NCBI RefSeq assembly: GCF_026626745.1
Contig: NZ_JAPNJW010000002.1
Location: 558,001 to 622,000 of the forward strand
DNA: 64,000 nucleotides
Direction of reading: 5' to 3'
Source: Nannocystis sp. RBIL2
GTDB lineage: Bacteria; Myxococcota_A; Polyangia; Nannocystales; Nannocystaceae
In this document: positions 59,813 through 64,000 of the stretch, piece by piece
Position numbering within the stretch: the first letter of the stretch is position 1
How the letters are laid out: each line of letters begins with the position of its first letter
The notes under the pieces: generated by a model
Database searches by the model: none
What the model saw: only the letters and a program-made list of their open reading frames with translations
Told to the model about the DNA's origin: nothing
Made by a program: the position numbers and the translations under genes

Positions 59813-61603
59813 TCAAAACCCGCGCGCAGGCCACATCGATTCGACCATCAACTGGAGCCGCACCCGGCCGCGAAAGCTGGAGCGCAGCGGCGCGAACAGG
59901 AAGGCCACGCGCTCGCCCGGCGCCAGGTTCGGGTGAACGGCGGCCTGGCCGAAGGCGATGGCCTCGAAGCCGATTTTGCCCTGCCGCAGGCCCATCGACA
60001 GGTGCCGGCCCTTCAGCACCCGAACCCGCTCGATGACCGCGTCCTCGCACAAAAACCGCGGCGGCGCGAACCCGACCCCGTAGGGCGCGAGCTGCTCCAG
60101 ATCGACCAGGAGCGGCTCGTCGATGGCCTCGAACGGCAACACGCCGTCGTGCTCGACCGCCGGGTCGCCCAGCTGCCGCTCGCGGATCTGTTCGGCCACC
60201 GCGGCGTCGAAGGCCTCGACGAGCGCGGGGATCTGGGCCGGATCGACGCTCACCCCCGCGGCCGCCCGGTGACCGCCGTACCGCCGCAGGTACGGGGCGC
60301 AGGCGCGCAGCGCGGCGTGCACGTCGATGTCGCCGGCGGTGCGCGCCGAGCCGCGGGCCTCGCCCCGCGCGCGATCGACGGCCAGCACCAGCGCCGGCCG
60401 ACGGTACTGCGACACCACCCCGGCCGCGGCGATGCCGACGATGCCGTGCAGCCACGACTCGCCGGCGACCACGATCCCGCGCCGCTCGGGCGTCCGCGGA
60501 TCGGCCGCCAGCATCGCCAGCGCCTCCCGGACGATCGTGTCCTGGTGCTCGCGGCGGTGGATGTTGAAGTGCTCGACCCGCTCGGCCATCGCGCGCGCCT
60601 CGGCCGAGCTGCGCGCGCGCAGCAGCAGCAGCGACGGCTCGGCCGGACCGAGGCGCCCCGGCGCGTTGAGCCGCGGGCCGAGGCGGAAGCCGAGGTGGGT
60701 CTCGTCGATCGGGTCGTCCTCGCCGACGCCGGCCGACTCGAGCAGCGCCCGCAGCCCGGGCCGGCGGCGCGACGCCAGCACGCCGAGGCCGTGGCGCACG
60801 AGGATCCGGTTCTCGTCGACCAGCGGGACCATGTCGCAGATCGTGCCGAGCGCGACGAGGTCGAGCCACGCGCGCGGGTCGGGCAGCGCGCTCTGGGTCT
60901 TCTTGGCCATCGCGCTGCGCAGCGACGCGCACAAGTAGAACGCCACCCCGGCGCTGCACAGGCCCTTGAACGGGAAGCCGCAGCCGGGCTGGTGCGGGTT
61001 CAGCAGCGCCCGCGCCGGCGGCATGCGCTCGGGCACCTGGTGGTGGTCGATCACCGCGGTCGGGACGCCCTGTCCTTCGAGCCAGGCGAGCGCGTCGTGA
61101 TCGGACGTCCCGCAGTCGCCGGTCAGCACGACCTGGGCCCCGGCCTCGCGCAGCGCCCGCGCGTCGTCGAGCTGGAACCCGTAGCCGCCCTCGCGCGAGG
61201 CCGCGCGCGCGACCACGTCGATGCCGAGCGCCTCGAGGTAGGTGGTGAGGATCGCCGTCGTCGTCACCCCGTCGACGTCGTAGTCGCCGAACACCCCGAT
61301 CCGCATGCGCTTCTGCTGCGCCGTCTGCAGCAGCTCGAGCGCCGACTCGAACCCGGCCATGGCGGTCGGCGCCCGCAAGTCGGCCAGGCGCGGCCGCAGC
61401 ACCCGGGCCTGCGCTTCGGGGCTGGTGACGCCGCGGCCCAGCATCAGCGCGACCGCGTGCGACCCGACCCCGAGCGCCCCTGCCCTGTCCCGAAGTTCAC
61501 CTGCCTCGGGGGACATGCCCCGAAGGACAAGTGGCGGCGGGGCCGGCCGGGGCGCGTCCACGGGCGCCGGCCGGGGCTTCGTCAGCGCGAGCCGCGAGCT
61601 CAT
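59813..61603 (-). CDS. recJ: Single-stranded-DNA exonuclease RecJ
   Basis: 596 residues from ATG 61603. DHH-family motifs: FGDYDVDGVTTTAIL (motif I), ASREGGYGFQLDDARAL, LTGDCGTSDHDAL and AVIDHHQVPE (the DHH of motif III). The DHHA1 domain has GGHRAAAGVSVDPAQIP, and a C-terminal OB-fold end RVRLQLMVESMW. RecJ degrades single-stranded DNA 5'-3' in recombination, base-excision and mismatch repair. The N-terminal 40 residues are longer than usual, and residues about 24-41 are encoded by 14-nt repeat units (61479-61532). A second pair (61069/61083) lies inside the catalytic domain. It ends 210 bases upstream of secF on the same strand. Confidence 0.95.
   Translation of the reverse strand: MSSRLALTKPRPAPVDAPRPAPPPLVLRGMSPEAGELRDRAGALGVGSHAVALMLGRGVTSPEAQARVLRPRLADLRAPTAMAGFESALELLQTAQQKRMRIGVFGDYDVDGVTTTAILTTYLEALGIDVVARAASREGGYGFQLDDARALREAGAQVVLTGDCGTSDHDALAWLEGQGVPTAVIDHHQVPERMPPARALLNPHQPGCGFPFKGLCSAGVAFYLCASLRSAMAKKTQSALPDPRAWLDLVALGTICDMVPLVDENRILVRHGLGVLASRRRPGLRALLESAGVGEDDPIDETHLGFRLGPRLNAPGRLGPAEPSLLLLRARSSAEARAMAERVEHFNIHRREHQDTIVREALAMLAADPRTPERRGIVVAGESWLHGIVGIAAAGVVSQYRRPALVLAVDRARGEARGSARTAGDIDVHAALRACAPYLRRYGGHRAAAGVSVDPAQIPALVEAFDAAVAEQIRERQLGDPAVEHDGVLPFEAIDEPLLVDLEQLAPYGVGFAPPRFLCEDAVIERVRVLKGRHLSMGLRQGKIGFEAIAFGQAAVHPNLAPGERVAFLFAPLRSSFRGRVRLQLMVESMWPARGF
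61479..61532 (+). repeat. 14-nt repeat units within the recJ N-terminus
   Basis: CCTG/CATG/CAAG cores lie at 61484, 61500, 61514 and 61528 (steps of 16, 14 and 14), in the string CCTGTCCCGAAGTT / CCTGCCTCGGGGGA / CATGCCCCGAAGGA. They encode the low-complexity N-terminal extension of RecJ before its first conserved motif. Confidence 0.8.
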
Positions 61604-61621
61604 GCGTGAGGCTCGCGGAGC

Positions 61622-63028
61622 TCAGCTCTGCGGCCGCTGGCGGCGGCGGCGGCGGCTGGCCTTGGCCGGTTCGTCTCCGTCCTCCGCACCCACGCCTTGC
61701 CCCTTGTCTGCCTCGCCCTCGCCCTGCGACGCGGCCTTGGCGGCGGCCTCGGCGCGCAGGTCCCCGATCGCCCGACCGGTGGCCTCGTCGATTTCGGCGT
61801 TATCGGCCGCCAGCACCGTGCCCGCGTCGACCGTCGCCGCCGCGGCGTCGTCGGCTGTCAGCAGGTGGCCCTCGCCGCCGTAGAAGCGGCGGTTGACCCA
61901 CAAGAAGACCGGGCAGGCGATGAACAGCGACGAGTACGTGCCGACGACGATGCCGATCATCAGCGCGAACGCGAAGTCCTTGATCGTGCCGGAGCCGAGG
62001 GCCCAGGTCGCCAACACCACCAGCAGCGTCGTGCCGGAGGTGAGGATCGTGCGGCTCAGGGTCTCGTTGAGCGCGATGTCGGTGGTCTCCTCGATCGGCG
62101 TGTCGCGGCTCAGCGCCACGCGCTCGCGGATGCGGTCGAACACGACGATGGTGTCGTTGATCGAGTAGCCGACGATCGTCAGCAGCGCGGCGATGGTCTG
62201 GAGGTTGAACTCCTTCCACGTCAGCGCGAACGCGCCGACCGTGATGAAGGCGTCGTGCGCGAGGGCGAGGATGCCGCCCGGCGCGAAGCGCAGGTCGAAG
62301 CGCAGCATCACGTAGAGGAAGATGAAGCCGAGCGCGTACAGCAGCGACTTGACGCCGTCGGCCTTGAGCTGGCTGCCGACCTTGGCGCCGACCGTCTCGG
62401 ACGACACGATCGAGGTGACCGTGCCCTGCCCCAGCGCCTTGTTCAGCTCGTCCTGGATCTTGACGCCCATGCCGACCAGGCTGACCTCGACCGGGAACTC
62501 GTCCTGCTTGCCGGTGCCCTTGTCGACCTTGCCCTCGCAGCCGGCCTTGGAGAGCACCGCCTCGAGCTCGCTGTAGACCGGCGCCGACTCGAACACGAAG
62601 AACATCTTGCTCGCGCCCTCCTGGTACGACATCGGGCGCTTGAGCTTGGCCTTCGGGTAGGCGTTGACGGCCTCCTCGCAGCCCTTGGCGGTGGCCATGT
62701 CGATCGAGGCCACGTCCTTGACGTGGACGATGACCTGGTTGTCCGCGTCGGGCACGGTGACGGCGGAGGCGCTCTCGAATCCGGCGGCGTTGAGCGCCTC
62801 GCGGACGTCCTGGATCGGCACCTCCCGCGCGAGCTGCAGGCGGGCCGAGGAGCCGCCGGCGAAGTCGATCCCGAAGTTGAGGGCCGTCCCGCGCGTCGTG
62901 TAGTTGTAGGCCATCGTCGCGATGCTGACGACGATCAGCACGAACGACAACGCGATGAAGTACTTCGCCGTCTTGACGAAGGGGAACCGCGTGCCTGGCG
63001 GAATGAGCTCGAAGAACTTCTGCGCCAT
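61622..63028 (-). CDS. secF: Protein translocase subunit SecF
   Basis: 468 residues from ATG 63028 (MAQKFFELIPPGTRFPFVKT). Six membrane segments in the SecF order: TM1 near 24-46, a periplasmic domain with FGIDFAGGSSARLQLAREVP, then LLYALGFIFLYVMLRFDLRF APGG and SINDTIVVFDRIRER, the D-x-DTIVVFDRIRE motif that conducts protons, and further helices. The C-terminal 90 residues are an Ala/Asp/Glu-rich, then basic, extension (RRRRRQRP) not usual in SecF. With SecD it uses the proton gradient to pull proteins out of SecYEG. secD lies 11 bp upstream on the same strand. Confidence 0.95.
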   Translation of the reverse strand: MAQKFFELIPPGTRFPFVKTAKYFIALSFVLIVVSIATMAYNYTTRGTALNFGIDFAGGSSARLQLAREVPIQDVREALNAAGFESASAVTVPDADNQVIVHVKDVASIDMATAKGCEEAVNAYPKAKLKRPMSYQEGASKMFFVFESAPVYSELEAVLSKAGCEGKVDKGTGKQDEFPVEVSLVGMGVKIQDELNKALGQGTVTSIVSSETVGAKVGSQLKADGVKSLLYALGFIFLYVMLRFDLRFAPGGILALAHDAFITVGAFALTWKEFNLQTIAALLTIVGYSINDTIVVFDRIRERVALSRDTPIEETTDIALNETLSRTILTSGTTLLVVLATWALGSGTIKDFAFALMIGIVVGTYSSLFIACPVFLWVNRRFYGGEGHLLTADDAAAATVDAGTVLAADNAEIDEATGRAIGDLRAEAAAKAASQGEGEADKGQGVGAEDGDEPAKASRRRRRQRPQS

Positions 63029-63039
63029 GGTGGTGTGCC

Positions 63040-64000
63040 TCAGATGGACACGCGGTCGAAGCCGCGGCGGTTGGCCTGGAAGTCGAAGAAGAGGCGCGTG
63101 CAGAACACGGCGGTGAAGATCGAGGTGGCGATGCCGATCAGCAGGGTGATGGCGAAGCCGCGGATCGGGCCCGAGCCGTACTGCCACAGCACCACGCCGG
63201 CGATCGCCGTGGTGAGCTGCGAGTCGAGGATGGTGGTGAAGGCGCGGTCGTAGCCGGCCTCGATGGCGGCGCGGGCGGTGTAGCCCTCGCGCACGAGCTC
63301 ACGGATGCGCTCGTAGATGATGACGTTGGCGTCGACCGCCATGCCGAGCGTGAGGACGATGCCGGCGATGCCCGGCAGGGTCAGCGTCGCCTGGAAGAAC
63401 GCCATCGCCGCCAGGATCAGCAGCACGTTCAGCACCAGCGCGAACACGGCGATGAGCCCCGACACGCGGTAGTAGACGGCCATGAAGCCGACGACGGCGC
63501 CGAGGCCGACGACGAAGGCCCAGAAGCCGCTCTCGACCGCGTCCTTGCCGAGGTCGGCGCCGACGCGGATCTCGAACTCCTTGACCAGGCGGGCCGGGAG
63601 GCTGCCCGACTTCAGCACCTTGACCAGGTCGTTGGCGGTGTCGCGGACGCTCTGCCCGGGCGTCTCGCCGACAGTGATGCGCACGTTGCCGCCGGGGATC
63701 CGGTCGTTGAAGACGGGGTCGGACATGACCGCGTCGTCGAGCATGATCGCCATGCGACGGCCGATGTTGTCGCCCGACATCTGCTCGAAGCGATCGGCGC
63801 CGAGGCGGTCGAGCTTGAGGTCGACGCCCGGGAGGCCGGTCTGCGGGTCGGGGCTGACGTTGGCCGCCAAAATGCTCTCGCCGGTGACCTCGGCGCGCGA
63901 CTTGACGACGAAGGTGCGCCACACGCGGGTCGGCTCGCCGCGGATGACCACCGAGTCGGGGCCGTACGCGACCAGGTGCGAGGCCGGCAAGCGCCACTTG
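63040..64000 (-). CDS. secD: Protein translocase subunit SecD (C-terminal part; 5' end outside window)
   Basis: About 320 residues to the stop at 63040; the frame is open at the right edge. Present are the end of the periplasmic domain (ITVGETPGQSVRDTANDLVK) and the C-terminal membrane unit: GADLGKDAVESGFWAFVVGL, LPGIAGIVLTLGMAVDANVI IYERIREL with the DANVIIYERIRE proton-pathway motif, and GFAITLLIGIATSIFTAVFC TRLFFDF. It is the first of the two genes here, 11 bp before secF. Confidence 0.97.
   Translation of the reverse strand, partial: KWRLPASHLVAYGPDSVVIRGEPTRVWRTFVVKSRAEVTGESILAANVSPDPQTGLPGVDLKLDRLGADRFEQMSGDNIGRRMAIMLDDAVMSDPVFNDRIPGGNVRITVGETPGQSVRDTANDLVKVLKSGSLPARLVKEFEIRVGADLGKDAVESGFWAFVVGLGAVVGFMAVYYRVSGLIAVFALVLNVLLILAAMAFFQATLTLPGIAGIVLTLGMAVDANVIIYERIRELVREGYTARAAIEAGYDRAFTTILDSQLTTAIAGVVLWQYGSGPIRGFAITLLIGIATSIFTAVFCTRLFFDFQANRRGFDRVSI

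Overview
The window is high-GC DNA with a codon bias so strong that most genes also leave the other five frames open. Its gene content points to a myxobacterium (Myxococcota), and the mix of many secreted lipoproteins, an ECF sigma/anti-sigma pair, a soluble-adenylyl-cyclase-like signalling protein and AgmX/PglI- and OmpA-type envelope proteins would suit the Nannocystis side of the phylum. The genus is an inference. About 51 protein genes (two cut by the window edges, three disrupted) and two tRNAs are supported.

Layout: 1-7 kb holds an APC-type permease cut by the left edge and a tightly coupled ABC exporter operon (GldA/GldF/GldG-like plus a DUF4340 protein). 7-17 kb is mostly scattered metabolism and proteolysis: an LIC_10091-like lipoprotein, a Glu/Leu-type dehydrogenase, an M13 peptidase, an AlkZ-like gene remnant, a Tat/Rieske protein, a HEAT-like protein and an M28/glutaminyl-cyclase-like lipoprotein. 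16.5-22.3 kb has a repeated twin-CX3C cysteine protein, tRNA-Lys and tRNA-Glu, two paralogous lipoproteins and a SpoU methyltransferase. 22.3-28.2 kb has a FAD oxidoreductase and the transsulfuration pair (cystathionine beta-synthase, then a cystathionine gamma-lyase/synthase). 28.5-42.2 kb is an envelope region: SRPBCC, PglI-like, OmpA and TM2 proteins, a frameshifted PBP1A, an outer membrane barrel protein, an AsmA-like/GT51 fusion, and an ECF sigma/anti-sigma/secreted-protein operon. 42.3-64 kb has a DUF4175 protein coupled to a peptidase-MA lipoprotein, CsrA, a degenerate PilT-like protein, a frameshifted aldehyde dehydrogenase, cardiolipin synthase, the twin-cyclase/AAA/TPR protein, secreted lipoproteins, RecJ, SecF and the C-terminal part of SecD.

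The most unusual signal is not a gene. A short unit of the form C(A/C)TG(T/C)CC-N5-GA is repeated at an exact 14-nt step in arrays of 2-15 units at more than 25 places. In 64 kb it forms arrays just after stop codons or between convergent genes (9970, 12435, 13276, 15285, 28297, 48034, 52353, 58278) and also lies inside reading frames (signal peptide, lipoprotein linkers, RecJ N-terminus). In the peptidase-MA lipoprotein three units make an in-frame 42-nt, 14-residue repeat. It is absent from most divergent promoter regions. I do not know a described family with this phase.

Three genes are frame-disrupted (AlkZ-like, PBP1A, aldehyde dehydrogenase). Two need only a single-base change to be whole, so assembly indels and real decay cannot be told apart here.
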